Assembly (NCBI RefSeq): GCF_907164555.1 | Contig: NZ_CAJQZC010000016.1 | Location: 1 to 64,000 of the forward strand | Direction of reading: 5' to 3' | Length of the DNA: 64,000 nucleotides | Source of the DNA: Paraburkholderia saeva | Lineage (GTDB): Bacteria > Pseudomonadota > Gammaproteobacteria > Burkholderiales > Burkholderiaceae | In this document: piece after piece, positions 1 to 8,944 of the stretch | How positions within the stretch are numbered: the stretch's first letter is position 1 | How the letters are laid out: the number at the start of each line of letters is the position of its first letter | The notes under the pieces: model-generated | The model's input: the letters and a program-made list of their open reading frames with translations, nothing else | Databases searched by the model: none | Told to the model about the DNA's origin: nothing | Program-made: the position numbers and the translations under genes

Positions 1-111
1 GCTGCTGGACACCCAGCGACGCCTCCAGCGTCCTTGATGAACCGCCGTATGCGGAACCGCACGTACGGTGGTGTGGGAGGGCTGAGGGGGTGACCCCTCA
101 CCCTACCCGAT
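1..111 (+). mobile_element. Group II intron 3' end (domains V and VI)
   Basis: The stretch at about 40-72 folds as a domain V hairpin: ACCGCCGTA pairs with the ACGGTGGT arm around a GGAACC-like tip. It is followed at about 75-109 by a long G-rich/C-rich domain VI hairpin with an unpaired A in the CCCTACCC arm, the expected branch point. The intron would end near 111. The rest of the intron and its reverse transcriptase must lie upstream of the window. It sits directly 3' of a chemoreceptor stop codon, in the convergent orientation. The element is recognised from secondary structure only. Confidence 0.7.
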
Positions 112-131
112 ATCCCATCCGCGCCACGTGT

Positions 132-1685
132 TCAGGCCGGCAGCGAGAAGCTGGAGATTGCTTCGCGCAGCACGCCCACCTGGTCCTTCAGCGAATGCGC
201 GGCCGCCGCAGCCTGCTCGACGAGCGCCGCGTTCTGCTGCGTGACCTGATCCATTTCGCCGACCGCGCGATTCACCTGCTCGATGCCCGCGCTCTGTTCG
301 CGCGACGCGTTACTGATTTCCTCGAGAATCTCGTTCACGCGGCGCACCGACTGCACGATCTCCGTCATCGTTGAACCGGCGTTCGTCACGAGGGCCGCGC
401 CTTCTTCCACCGTATCGGTCGACGTTTCGATCAGCGCCTTGATTTCCTTCGCGGCCGTGGCCGAGCGCTGCGCGAGGCTGCGCACTTCGGCGGCCACCAC
501 CGCGAAGCCGCGTCCCTGTTCACCGGCGCGCGCCGCTTCCACGGCCGCGTTCAGCGCGAGAATGTTGGTCTGGAACGCGATGCCGTCGATCACGCCGATG
601 ATGTCGCCGATCTGCCGTGAGCTGGTCGTGATCTCGCCCATCGTACGTACCACGTCGTCGACGACCTTGCTGCCGCGCTTCGCGACGTCCGCCGCCTGGC
701 CGGCGAGTTCCGCGGCCTGCAGCGCGTTGTCGGCGTTGTGCTTCACGTTGGCAGTCATCTCGTCCATGCTCGACGCGGTCTGCACGAGCGCCGCGGCCTG
801 TTCTTCCGTGCGCTGCGAGAGGTCGGTGTTGCCGGCGGCGATTTCTGTCGCACCGACGTTGATGTTGTCGGTACCAAGGCGCACACGCGAAACCGTATCG
901 ACGAGACCACGCTGCATCGTATGCAGCGCGTACAGCAGGCTCGTGTGGTCGTTGTGGCTCAGCACCGGCACGGACGTCGCGAGATCGCCATGCGCCATGC
1001 GCTGCGCCGCTTCGACGGCCACTTCCAGATCGCCGCCGAGCGTGCGGCGCACGCTGCGCAGCACAAGCATCATCACGAGCGTCGCAACGCCGCCGAGCAC
1101 AACCGTGATCAGTAGCCAGCGCACCAGGTTCTCGTAGAACGCGGACTGCACGTCGTCCATATACATGCCGGTCACGATGAACCAGTCCCAGGGCGCGAAA
1201 CGCAGCGCGTAGCTCGTCTTCGCCACCGGTTCCTGACTGCCGGGCTTCGACCACAGGTAGTCGATGAAACCGCCTTCGGTCGAATTGCCTGCCTTCACGA
1301 TGTTGACGAACAGATGGTTGCCCTTCGGATCAGCGAACTGTGCGAGGTTCTTGCCGACCATTTCCGGCCTGATCGGGTGCATCAGCATCACGGGCTGCGA
1401 ATCGTTGATCGACAGATAGCCGTCCTTGCCATAGCGCATCGCGGCGACGGCGGCGAGCGCCTGCTTTTTGGCTTCGTCTTCGGTGATCGTGTGCTGTTGT
1501 GAAAGCGCGTAGTAATGATTGACCACGGCAGTGGCCTGCTGCACCAGGAACGTCAGCTGGTCGCGACGGTCGGCAATCATTGACGCGCGGTTCTGCATCG
1601 CGCCGAATGCGCCGATCAGGATCAGACCGATCCAGAGTACGGCGATCATCGAGCCGAGTTTTTTGTTGAGGGTCATCTTCTGCAT
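132..1685 (-). CDS. Methyl-accepting chemotaxis protein with Cache sensor
   Basis: This 517-residue chemoreceptor senses a ligand in the periplasm and signals to CheA/CheW. A first membrane segment spans about residues 12-30. A single-Cache-type sensor domain at about 35-185 contains [10 protein letters not shown] and a PWDWFIVTG segment. A second membrane segment lies at 190-210, followed by a HAMP region and a long coiled-coil signalling domain whose hairpin tip carries the conserved [21 protein letters not shown] chose the ATG at 1685 because the upstream in-frame extension is low-complexity and places the first membrane helix too far in. Cache sensors of this type often bind carboxylates or amino acids; the ligand here is unknown. 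The gene is divergent from the phosphonate operon. Confidence 0.92.
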   Translation of the reverse strand: MQKMTLNKKLGSMIAVLWIGLILIGAFGAMQNRASMIADRRDQLTFLVQQATAVVNHYYALSQQHTITEDEAKKQALAAVAAMRYGKDGYLSINDSQPVMLMHPIRPEMVGKNLAQFADPKGNHLFVNIVKAGNSTEGGFIDYLWSKPGSQEPVAKTSYALRFAPWDWFIVTGMYMDDVQSAFYENLVRWLLITVVLGGVATLVMMLVLRSVRRTLGGDLEVAVEAAQRMAHGDLATSVPVLSHNDHTSLLYALHTMQRGLVDTVSRVRLGTDNINVGATEIAAGNTDLSQRTEEQAAALVQTASSMDEMTANVKHNADNALQAAELAGQAADVAKRGSKVVDDVVRTMGEITTSSRQIGDIIGVIDGIAFQTNILALNAAVEAARAGEQGRGFAVVAAEVRSLAQRSATAAKEIKALIETSTDTVEEGAALVTNAGSTMTEIVQSVRRVNEILEEISNASREQSAGIEQVNRAVGEMDQVTQQNAALVEQAAAAAHSLKDQVGVLREAISSFSLPA

Positions 1686-2214
1686 GGTGTACGCGTTTTC
1701 CGTCGGTCGAAGCGGGCTGGTTTGAGAGGCTGCAGGTCTGGCGAAAGTGGAAAGTGGCATGCGGGCGATGCCATGTTCGCGTTTACGGCATCCTGGCTGG
1801 CGTGGCGCAGGAAGGGGAAACCCGTAATAAACAGACAAATAATGGGATCTGCCGGCAGCATGAAAAGCAGTTTTGCGCGGATTGAGGCATTAATCGATTC
1901 GAATGCCGGCTGAAGTCCAGATAATCGAAATCTGGTTTAGGCATTTGGGTCTTTATTCGGCTAATTTCGCCAGAATATGCCACACGATGCACATGGAAAT
2001 TACACAATTTTCACCGCAACTGCATCAATTGCCATAAGGCTCGCAGCCGGAAGACGGCGCCGTTTTATTTCGTTTATAGTCGCCACTTTTAGCTCGCGAG
2101 ATACCGCGTTATATCGCCCTTAAGACGAATGATTGCGGCTGATAAAAACCGGATGAGACGCGGGCTTTTTCGCCCATTCCTTTAAACCCGATTCCCTTTT
2201 GTGCCGGAAAACCC
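1686..2214. other. Divergent intergenic region, chemoreceptor / phosphonate operon
   Basis: This AT-richer stretch of about 530 bases between two divergent transcription units should hold both promoters. I see no convincing gene, terminator hairpin or palindromic operator in it. Short reading frames here lack ribosome binding sites and overlap the promoter region. Confidence 0.5.
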
Positions 2215-2979
2215 ATGCGAGCCATTATTCTTGCCGCGGGACTCGGCCTGCGCCTCCAGCAGCCGCCCGAAGAGCAATTTCCGAAATGCCTGTTGAGCTT
2301 TGACGGCGTTTCGCTGCTCGAACGGCATCTCCAGTTGCTCGACGCCGCCGGCATCGACGACATCGTGATCGCCGTGGGTTTCAAGCCGGAGCGCGTACGC
2401 GACGAACTCGAGCGCCTCGACTGTGACCCGTTTCCCGAGATGGTGCTGAATCTGGACTACCAGCTTGGCAGCGTGCTGACCGTGCACACGGTGGCCGAAG
2501 CACTGACGCGCGGGGGTGACGTGCTGCTGATGGACGCCGATGTGCTCTACGACGCACGCATGATCGATGCGCTCGTGGCCGGCACGAACGTCAACCGCGT
2601 GTTGCTCGACCGAGGCTTCGAGGCGGGCGACGAACCCGTCAAGCTGTGCCTGAAAGACGGCGTGCCGGTCGAATTCCGCAAGCAGCTCGCGGTCGGCCTC
2701 GACTACGACACGATCGGCGAATCCGTCGGCTTTTTCCGTTTCCGCGAGGACACCGCGCGACGCTTCGCTGAAATCGTCGCGGGCTACGTCGACGGCGGGC
2801 GCTCGAACATGCCGCATGAAGAGGCGTTGCGGGACCTGCTGCTCGAAGGTCATCACCCATTCGATATCGCGGACGTCACGGGCGCGCCGTGGATCGAAAT
2901 CGATTTTCCCAACGATGTGGCGCGAGCCGGCAATGAAGTCCTGCCGCGCCTTCAGAGGACTGTAGGAGTCACACGATGA
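2215..2979 (+). CDS. NTP (probably CTP) transferase of the phosphonate operon
   Basis: This 254-residue nucleotidyltransferase has the LAAG-x-G-x-RL nucleotide loop at residues 7-13, PKCLL at 23-27, the metal-binding MDAD at 106-109 and a terminal WIEIDFPND. This pattern matches the phosphocholine / aminoethylphosphonate cytidylyltransferase group (LicC/PntC-like). It is the first gene of an operon making 2-aminoethylphosphonate, so activation of that product to CDP-aminoethylphosphonate is the most economical role (inference). Its stop overlaps the PEP mutase start by ATGA, implying translational coupling. A sugar-phosphate nucleotidyltransferase remains possible. Confidence 0.85.
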   Translation: MRAIILAAGLGLRLQQPPEEQFPKCLLSFDGVSLLERHLQLLDAAGIDDIVIAVGFKPERVRDELERLDCDPFPEMVLNLDYQLGSVLTVHTVAEALTRGGDVLLMDADVLYDARMIDALVAGTNVNRVLLDRGFEAGDEPVKLCLKDGVPVEFRKQLAVGLDYDTIGESVGFFRFREDTARRFAEIVAGYVDGGRSNMPHEEALRDLLLEGHHPFDIADVTGAPWIEIDFPNDVARAGNEVLPRLQRTVGVTR

Positions 2980-4667
2980 ACGCAAGAGATCCCCATTTCC
3001 TGACCGCTTCGCGCAGCGCACGGTTGCGCCAGATGCTGGTTGGCAACGAACTCGAATTCCTGATGGAAGCCCACAACGGCCTGTCCGCGCGCATCGTGCG
3101 CGAAGCGGGCTTTCGCGGCATCTGGGCGTCGGGCCTCGCGATCTCCGCGCAGTATGGCGTGCGCGACAACAACGAAGCGAGCTGGACGCAGGTCGTCGAC
3201 ACGCTCGAATTCATGGCCGACGCGAGCGATCTGCCGATCCTGCTCGACGGCGACACCGGTTACGGCAACTTCAACAACGTGCGCCGTCTGGTGCGCAAGC
3301 TGGAGCAACGCGGCGTAGCGGGCGTCTGTATCGAGGACAAGCAGTTCCCGAAAACGAACAGCTTCATCAACGGCGAGCGCCAGCCGCTCGCGGAAATGGA
3401 TGAGTTCTGCGGCAAGATCAAGGCCGGCAAGGATTCGCAGACCGACGACGATTTCTCGATCGTCGCGCGCGTCGAGGCGCTGATCGCCGGCTGGGGCATG
3501 GACGAAGCACTGCGCCGCGCGGAAGCCTACCGTCAGGCCGGCGCTGACGCGATCCTGATTCACAGCAAGCTGTCACGCCCGGACGAGATTCTCGAATTCG
3601 CGCGCGAATGGGCGGGCCGCGGTCCGCTCGTGATCGTGCCGACGAAGTACTACAGCACGCCGACCGAAGTGTTCCGCAAGGCGGGTATCAGCACGGTGAT
3701 CTGGGCAAACCACCTGATCCGCTCGGCGACCACCGCGATGCAGGCGGTCGCGAAAGAGATCTACACGAACGAGACGCTCGTCGACGTCGAGGACCGCATC
3801 GCGCCCGTCAACGAAATCTTCCGTCTGCAGGACGCCGACGAATACTCGGAAGCCGAAAAGCGCTACCTGTCGGCCTCGCGCGCATCGGGCGCGGCGGTGG
3901 TCCTGGCCGCGAGCCGCGGCGCGGGCCTCGAAGCCGTGACGACCGACCGGCCGAAGGTCATGTTGCCGATCGCGGGCAAGCCGCTTTTGCGCTGGCTCGT
4001 CGACGCGTTCAAGAAGCAGGGCGTGAACGACATCACGGTGGTGGGCGGCTATCGCGCCGACGCCATCGACACGGCCGGCGTGAAGCTCGTCGTCAACGAA
4101 CGTCATGCGGAAACGGGCGAACTGGCGTCGCTCGCCTGCACGATCGGCGGGCTGCAAACCGATACGGTGATTTCCTACGGCGACCTGCTGTTCCGCAGCT
4201 ATATCGTGCGCGATCTCGTCGAAAGCGAAGCGGACTTCAGCGTGGTGGTCGATTCGTCGCTCACGCAGACGGAAAACAGCAGCGTGCGCGACTTCGCATG
4301 GTGCTCGGCGGCCGACGATCGGGGCCTCTTCGGCAACAAGGTGTTGCTGAAGCGTGTGTCCAGCGAACAGCAAGATGCGCAGAAGCCCGATGGCCGCTGG
4401 GTGGGTCTGCTGAACGTGCGAGGCGAAGGGCGCGAGCGTCTGAAGGCTGTCGTTGCGAAGCTGCGTGAGCAAAAGGATTTCGACTCGCTCGATATGCCGG
4501 CGCTCCTGAACGCGCTCGTCGAAGCGGGCGAGCAGATCGAAGTGCAGTACGTGCACGGCCACTGGCGCGGTGTGAACGACCTCGAAGACTTCCGTCGCGC
4601 GGGCGATTTCGCGCATGCGCAGACACCGTTCGCGGTCGGCGGCACGAGCGGCGGGGAGGCTCGATGA
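2976..4667 (+). CDS. aepX: Phosphoenolpyruvate mutase fused to a cytidylyltransferase-like domain
   Basis: PEP mutase rearranges phosphoenolpyruvate to phosphonopyruvate, forming the C-P bond that begins phosphonate biosynthesis. Residues 1-300 form the isocitrate-lyase-like barrel, with [11 protein letters not shown] at 90-100 (Mg-binding Asp residues) and the diagnostic [11 protein letters not shown] at 120-130, which separates mutases from lyases. Residues 305-560 are a second nucleotidyltransferase-like domain whose loop reads LAASRGAG instead of LAAGxGxR, followed by RPKVMLPI. At 563 residues it is about twice the size of a lone mutase. It overlaps the genes on both sides by ATGA. The mutase assignment is firm; activity of the C-terminal domain is uncertain because of the altered loop. 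Confidence 0.95.
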   Translation: MNARDPHFLTASRSARLRQMLVGNELEFLMEAHNGLSARIVREAGFRGIWASGLAISAQYGVRDNNEASWTQVVDTLEFMADASDLPILLDGDTGYGNFNNVRRLVRKLEQRGVAGVCIEDKQFPKTNSFINGERQPLAEMDEFCGKIKAGKDSQTDDDFSIVARVEALIAGWGMDEALRRAEAYRQAGADAILIHSKLSRPDEILEFAREWAGRGPLVIVPTKYYSTPTEVFRKAGISTVIWANHLIRSATTAMQAVAKEIYTNETLVDVEDRIAPVNEIFRLQDADEYSEAEKRYLSASRASGAAVVLAASRGAGLEAVTTDRPKVMLPIAGKPLLRWLVDAFKKQGVNDITVVGGYRADAIDTAGVKLVVNERHAETGELASLACTIGGLQTDTVISYGDLLFRSYIVRDLVESEADFSVVVDSSLTQTENSSVRDFAWCSAADDRGLFGNKVLLKRVSSEQQDAQKPDGRWVGLLNVRGEGRERLKAVVAKLREQKDFDSLDMPALLNALVEAGEQIEVQYVHGHWRGVNDLEDFRRAGDFAHAQTPFAVGGTSGGEAR

Positions 4668-5842
4668 TCGAAGCCGCGCAATTTGTCGAGGCGGCGCGCG
4701 AGCGCGGCTTCGACTGGTACGCGGGTGTGCCGTGTTCGTATCTCACGCCGTTCATCAACTACGTGGTGCAGGACCCGTCGCTGCACTACGTGTCGGCGGC
4801 CAACGAAGGCGACGCGGTTGCCCTGATCGCAGGCGCGACGCTGGGCGCGAAAAACGGCCGGCGCGGCATCACGATGATGCAGAACTCCGGCCTCGGCAAC
4901 GCGGTGAGCCCGCTTACGTCGCTCACATGGACGTTCCGGCTGCCGCAGTTGCTGATCGTGACGTGGCGTGGCCAGCCGGGCGTGCCCGATGAACCGCAGC
5001 ACGCGCTGATGGGCCCCGTCACGCCGGCGATGCTCGATACGATGGAAATTCCGTGGGAGACGTTCCCGACGGAAGCCGGCGCCATCGGTCCCGCGCTTGA
5101 CCGCGCGATCGCCCATATGGACGAAACCGGGCGCCCGTATGCACTCGTCATGCAGAAGGGCAGCGTCGCGCCGTATGAACTGAAGCAGAATGCGGCGCCT
5201 GCCGCGCACGTACCGTGTATCGCGCGCGCTGAATCGAAAGGCGTGCCGCAGGACGCGCTGCCGTCGCGTCACGATGCGTTGCAGCGCGTGATCGCGCACA
5301 CGCCGGTCGAGTCGACCGTCGTGCTCGCGTCGACCGGCTTTTGCGGCCGCGAGCTCTACGCGATCGACGACCGTCCGAACCAGCTCTACATGGTCGGCTC
5401 GATGGGATGCCTGACACCTTTCGCGCTCGGTCTTGCGCTCGCGCGCCCGGACCTGAAGGTGGTCGCGCTCGACGGCGACGGCGCCGCGCTGATGCGCATG
5501 GGCGTCTTCGCGACGCTCGGCGCGTATGGTCCGTCGAATCTCACGCACGTGCTGCTCGATAACGGCGCGCACGATTCGACGGGCGGCCAGGCGACCGTTT
5601 CGCCGGCGGTGTCGTTCGCGGGCGTCGCCGCGGCGTGCGGCTACGCGTCGGCGGTCGAAGGCGACGACCTTGCGCTGCTCGACGAGGTGCTCGGCGCCGC
5701 ACCCACGGAACACGGCACGCGTTTCGTGCGCGTGTCGATCCGGCGCGGCACGCCCGACGGCCTGCCGCGTCCCACCATCACCCCGCCCGATGTGAAGACG
5801 CGCCTGATGCGCCACATCGGCACGCAACAAGGAGTGCGCTGA
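4664..5842 (+). CDS. aepY: Phosphonopyruvate decarboxylase
   Basis: This thiamine-diphosphate enzyme decarboxylates phosphonopyruvate to phosphonoacetaldehyde, the irreversible step that drives the unfavourable mutase reaction. Its 392 residues match the family. The N-terminal half carries [13 protein letters not shown] with the catalytic Glu near residue 48 and MMQNSGLGN. The C-terminal half carries the cofactor-binding [10 protein letters not shown] near 269 and a downstream [11 protein letters not shown]. Its start overlaps the PEP mutase stop, and its TGA overlaps the next ATG as TGATG, so the three enzymes are translationally coupled. Confidence 0.95.
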   Translation: MIEAAQFVEAARERGFDWYAGVPCSYLTPFINYVVQDPSLHYVSAANEGDAVALIAGATLGAKNGRRGITMMQNSGLGNAVSPLTSLTWTFRLPQLLIVTWRGQPGVPDEPQHALMGPVTPAMLDTMEIPWETFPTEAGAIGPALDRAIAHMDETGRPYALVMQKGSVAPYELKQNAAPAAHVPCIARAESKGVPQDALPSRHDALQRVIAHTPVESTVVLASTGFCGRELYAIDDRPNQLYMVGSMGCLTPFALGLALARPDLKVVALDGDGAALMRMGVFATLGAYGPSNLTHVLLDNGAHDSTGGQATVSPAVSFAGVAAACGYASAVEGDDLALLDEVLGAAPTEHGTRFVRVSIRRGTPDGLPRPTITPPDVKTRLMRHIGTQQGVR

Positions 5843-6909
5843 TGCTGTTGCTCAATCCAGGCCCTGTCACGCTGACCGACCGCGTGCGCCAGAGTCTGCT
5901 GCAAACCGACCTGTGCCATCGCGAGAGCGAATTTTTCGACCTGCAGGAAGAGGCGCGCACGCGTCTCGTGAAGCTGTACGACCTCGATCCGTCGCAATGG
6001 CAGGCGGTATTGATGACGGGCTCCGGCACGGCGGCCGTCGAAAGCATGATCGCGGCGCTCGTGCCGCAGGACGGCAAGCTGCTGATCGTCGAAAACGGCG
6101 TGTACGGCGAGCGCATCACGCAGATCGCGAGCCAGTACAGGATCGCGCATGAAACGGTGAAGCACGACTGGATGGATGCGCCGGATCTTGCGCGTATCGC
6201 CGCGTGCCTCGACGGCGAGCGCGGCTTCACGCATGTCGCCGTGATCCATCACGAAACGACAACCGGCCGTCTGAACGATCTCGCGGCGCTTGGCGCACTC
6301 TGCCAGCAGCGCGGCATCCGTCTGCTGGTCGATGGCGTGAGCAGCTTCGCCGCCGAAGCGATCGACTTCGTCAACGGCGGCATCGACGCCGTCGCGGCCA
6401 CCGCGAACAAATGCGTACACGGCGTGCCGGGTGCCTCGTTCGTAATGGTGCGCCGTGCGGCGCTCGCGAACGCTGCAAGCCGCACGTTCTATCTCGACCT
6501 CGGGCGTCTCGCGAAACTTCAGGACCAGCGCAACACGCCGTTCACGCCTTCGGTGCACGCGTACTACGCGCTCGTCGAAGCGCTGCGCGAGCTCGAGGAC
6601 GAAGGCGGCTGGCACGCACGTCACGCGCGCTACGCGGCGCTCGCCGAACAGGCGCGCGCGGGGCTCGCCGCGCTCGGAATCGAAAGCGCGGTGCCGCCGG
6701 AGCAGTCGTCGGTGGTGCTGCGCGCGTACCGGTTGCCGAAAGGCATCACGTATCCGCAACTGCATGACGCGCTGAAGGCCCGCGGTTTCGTGATCTACGC
6801 GGGGCAGGGCGGCCTGTCTGCGGAACTGTTCCGCATCTCGACGATGGGCAACATCCATCCGGCCGACATCGACCGCCTGCTGCAAGGCTTCGCCGAACTG
6901 GCGCGCTGA
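5842..6909 (+). CDS. phnW: 2-aminoethylphosphonate--pyruvate transaminase
   Basis: This fold-type I PLP aminotransferase of 355 residues interconverts phosphonoacetaldehyde with alanine and 2-aminoethylphosphonate with pyruvate. It begins with LLNPGPV, typical of PhnW, and has the PLP-binding lysine at K190 in ATANKCVHGVPG. PhnW is best known in phosphonate degradation. Here it is coupled to PEP mutase and phosphonopyruvate decarboxylase, with no phosphonatase (PhnX) nearby, so it should run in the biosynthetic direction. The ATG at 5842 overlaps the preceding stop; longer in-frame starts lie inside the upstream gene. Confidence 0.94.
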   Translation: MLLLNPGPVTLTDRVRQSLLQTDLCHRESEFFDLQEEARTRLVKLYDLDPSQWQAVLMTGSGTAAVESMIAALVPQDGKLLIVENGVYGERITQIASQYRIAHETVKHDWMDAPDLARIAACLDGERGFTHVAVIHHETTTGRLNDLAALGALCQQRGIRLLVDGVSSFAAEAIDFVNGGIDAVAATANKCVHGVPGASFVMVRRAALANAASRTFYLDLGRLAKLQDQRNTPFTPSVHAYYALVEALRELEDEGGWHARHARYAALAEQARAGLAALGIESAVPPEQSSVVLRAYRLPKGITYPQLHDALKARGFVIYAGQGGLSAELFRISTMGNIHPADIDRLLQGFAELAR

Positions 6910-6957
6910 CCCCGCTTTGTGTCGTCGCGGCGCTCCCGGCTTGCCGTTCTGTTCCGC

Positions 6958-7119
6958 TCAGCGCGGATCCGTGACCGGATCCTTGCTGGGTGGACCATCG
7001 GGATGCTGCGGTTCGTCGTTGTGTCCGGGCGAAGGCGGCGCGAGCGGGTCGCCTTCGGGGTCGCGTGTCGGGTCCGCGAGCGGATCGGGAACCGGGTTGG
7101 TCTGCAGCTGATACGTCAT
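6958..7119 (-). CDS. Small Pro/Asp-rich protein of 53 residues
   Basis: The frame begins with MTYQLQTNPVPDPLADPTRD and ends in KDPVTDPR. A good ribosome binding site, GAGGTAAGG, lies directly upstream of the ATG at 7119. The composition is dominated by Pro and Asp with repeated DP dipeptides and no hydrophobic segment, suggesting an intrinsically disordered cytoplasmic protein. It is convergent with phnW. Function unknown. The strong Shine-Dalgarno and protein-like DP periodicity argue that it is real rather than a chance frame in GC-rich DNA. Confidence 0.6.
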   Translation of the reverse strand: MTYQLQTNPVPDPLADPTRDPEGDPLAPPSPGHNDEPQHPDGPPSKDPVTDPR

Positions 7120-7244
7120 ACCTTACCTCGTGTCCGGAATGCGTCCGGCGATCGCGGCGGCCGAGCCGCCCGCTGATCGAAAGACATCCTTTCTAGCGTA
7201 GGCCAAACGAAGGCTGCCTGCAGGCGCTTCGCGTGCGGCGGCGC

Positions 7245-7961
7245 TCATTTCCCTGCATGACGCGCCGGCCTGCGCTTCACACTCAACTGCCAGTAACGCT
7301 CCGGCGCGAATACGTCGTCGCAGGCATGCGGTCCGAACGCGCGTAACTGGCTGGCGTAGGCGTTGACTGCGTCGCGTTTGATGAGTGTCTGGCGCGCCGG
7401 ATCGATCGTATGCAGCGCGTCCGGATGCGCGGGCGTCGCGCCGATGTCGCGTCGCGCGAGTTCTGCGAGCCGCGCCTCGACGACGCCCGGCTGGCGACGG
7501 TGAATCGCTTCCTCGTAGGCGAACCACGTGAGGTGCGCGAGCCGCGGCAACACTTCGCAGCACGCATCGGAGACAAGCTCGTGATCGCTGTGGAACAGGC
7601 CGACCGGCATCAGCAGCGTATTGGCCGTCGAACCGTAGATGATCTCTTCGAGCGCGGCAGCCAGCTTGCTGATCGACGGCGAATCGAGATACTGGCCGTC
7701 GCGGAACGGCATGCGCACGGGAATCGCGTCGAGCGCGGCGAGCGCGTTGTTGTCCTCGATGGTGCGCGCGCGCATCGCCTCGTGCGCGCTGCTGAAGCCC
7801 GAGCGCGCGTCCCATTCCGTCTGCATTTCGTGCGCGGGCGGCGCGGCGAAGACCGTGCAGACGGCGGCATCGGGATGTGCCGCAAGGAGTGCGCCGCAGC
7901 TGAACACGGCGTCGTCGAAATGCGGAGAAACGATGAAAAGACGCGGACTGGTTTCGCTCAT
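7245..7961 (-). CDS. PIG-L family deacetylase (LmbE-like)
   Basis: This 238-residue zinc-dependent amidohydrolase belongs to the family that removes N-acetyl groups from GlcNAc-type sugars. The metal-binding motif PHFDD is at residues 13-17, followed by SCGALLAAHP; the later GLFHSDHELVS supplies the remaining zinc ligand. There is no signal peptide, so it acts in the cytoplasm. It stands alone on the minus strand after the small Pro/Asp-rich gene. Being near the phosphonate operon, it could act on a glycan precursor that receives aminoethylphosphonate, but that is only inference from proximity. Confidence 0.88.
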   Translation of the reverse strand: MSETSPRLFIVSPHFDDAVFSCGALLAAHPDAAVCTVFAAPPAHEMQTEWDARSGFSSAHEAMRARTIEDNNALAALDAIPVRMPFRDGQYLDSPSISKLAAALEEIIYGSTANTLLMPVGLFHSDHELVSDACCEVLPRLAHLTWFAYEEAIHRRQPGVVEARLAELARRDIGATPAHPDALHTIDPARQTLIKRDAVNAYASQLRAFGPHACDDVFAPERYWQLSVKRRPARHAGK

Positions 7962-8150
7962 GGCCTCGTGCGTGGTGCGCAGCCCGCTACGAAGCGGATC
8001 ATGCGCGTACGCGTCAGACGGTTCCCGTCAGCTTAGTCCTGATCGGCGAACGTTGTGTGACCGCATGTTTTCGCGCCGGCGCCTTGATGCTGCGGCAATG
8101 CGGATCAGATGCCGATCCAGTGCGCGTCGCGCAGATCGCGCAGATCGGGC

Positions 8151-8741
8151 TCAGGCCAGCCCGAGCAGATCGTCGGGCGTATCGACATCGCGCAGAATGC
8201 CGGGATCGTCGACGTCGACCCGCGTGACCTCGTGCCGCCTGAACAGGTCGCGCGCGCCCGTGTCGCCGTCGAGCGCGACGAGCGCGTCGAAATGTTGCGT
8301 GCCGAATCCTGCGGGGTGTCCGCGCTCGCCGTTGTAGAACGGCGCGACAAGCGCGGCGCCTTCATCGAGCTTGCGGGCCACCGTCTCGATCGTCGAGAGC
8401 GCGATGCGCGGCATGTCGGCGAGCGACACGATCCAGCCTTCCGCGTCGCGGCTCGCTTCGACGGCCGCCGCGAGACTCGCGCCCATGCCGCGTTCGGCGT
8501 CGATCGAGAACATCACTTCGCAGCCGGCATCGTTCAAGACGCGTGCGAGCGCGTCGGACCCGGGCCGCACGACGGCGAGCACGCGCGGCACGATCATCAG
8601 CAGACGATGCGCGGCCTCGTGCGCGACCGGCTGACCGCCGGGCAGGCGCGCGAGCAGCTTGTTGTGAATGCCCGCTGGATCGAAGCGCGACCCGTAGCCT
8701 GCGGCCAGCAGCACGCCAGTGGCGAACGACGCATAAGCCAT
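8151..8741 (-). CDS. mocA: Molybdenum cofactor cytidylyltransferase
   Basis: This 196-residue MobA/MocA-type nucleotidyltransferase has LLAAGYGSRF at residues 11-20, SLADMPRI (the metal-binding LxDMP) near the middle, and RGHPAGFG, which is typical of MocA. MocA attaches CMP to molybdopterin, producing the MCD cofactor used by xanthine-oxidase-family enzymes. It lies just downstream of the PaoCBA genes that need this cofactor, although a terminator-like hairpin at 8850-8887 separates them, so it may have its own promoter. Confidence 0.85.
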   Translation of the reverse strand: MAYASFATGVLLAAGYGSRFDPAGIHNKLLARLPGGQPVAHEAAHRLLMIVPRVLAVVRPGSDALARVLNDAGCEVMFSIDAERGMGASLAAAVEASRDAEGWIVSLADMPRIALSTIETVARKLDEGAALVAPFYNGERGHPAGFGTQHFDALVALDGDTGARDLFRRHEVTRVDVDDPGILRDVDTPDDLLGLA

Positions 8742-8849
8742 GGGACGGCACCGGGGAGAGGAGATACGCCGATTGTGCGGCGCAACGCGCGATCAGGCAA
8801 GCGGGTATGGGCGCCAATGCGTGCGAGGCAACGCATGACGTCACGCACC

Positions 8850-8887
8850 AAAAAAAGCGCGGTCATGCCGTTCGGCCATGACCGCGT
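8850..8887 (-). terminator. Rho-independent terminator of the pao operon
   Basis: Read on the minus strand, an 11-bp inverted repeat (GCGGTCATG arms at 8857-8867 and 8877-8887) is followed by a run of seven T residues (the A-run at 8850-8856). It lies about 58 bases past the paoC stop codon. Confidence 0.85.
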
Positions 8888-8944
8888 GTCAATGCGTGTC
8901 GGCGTCGTTTCATGCGCGCCCTGCACTGCGCATGAAACGGCACG

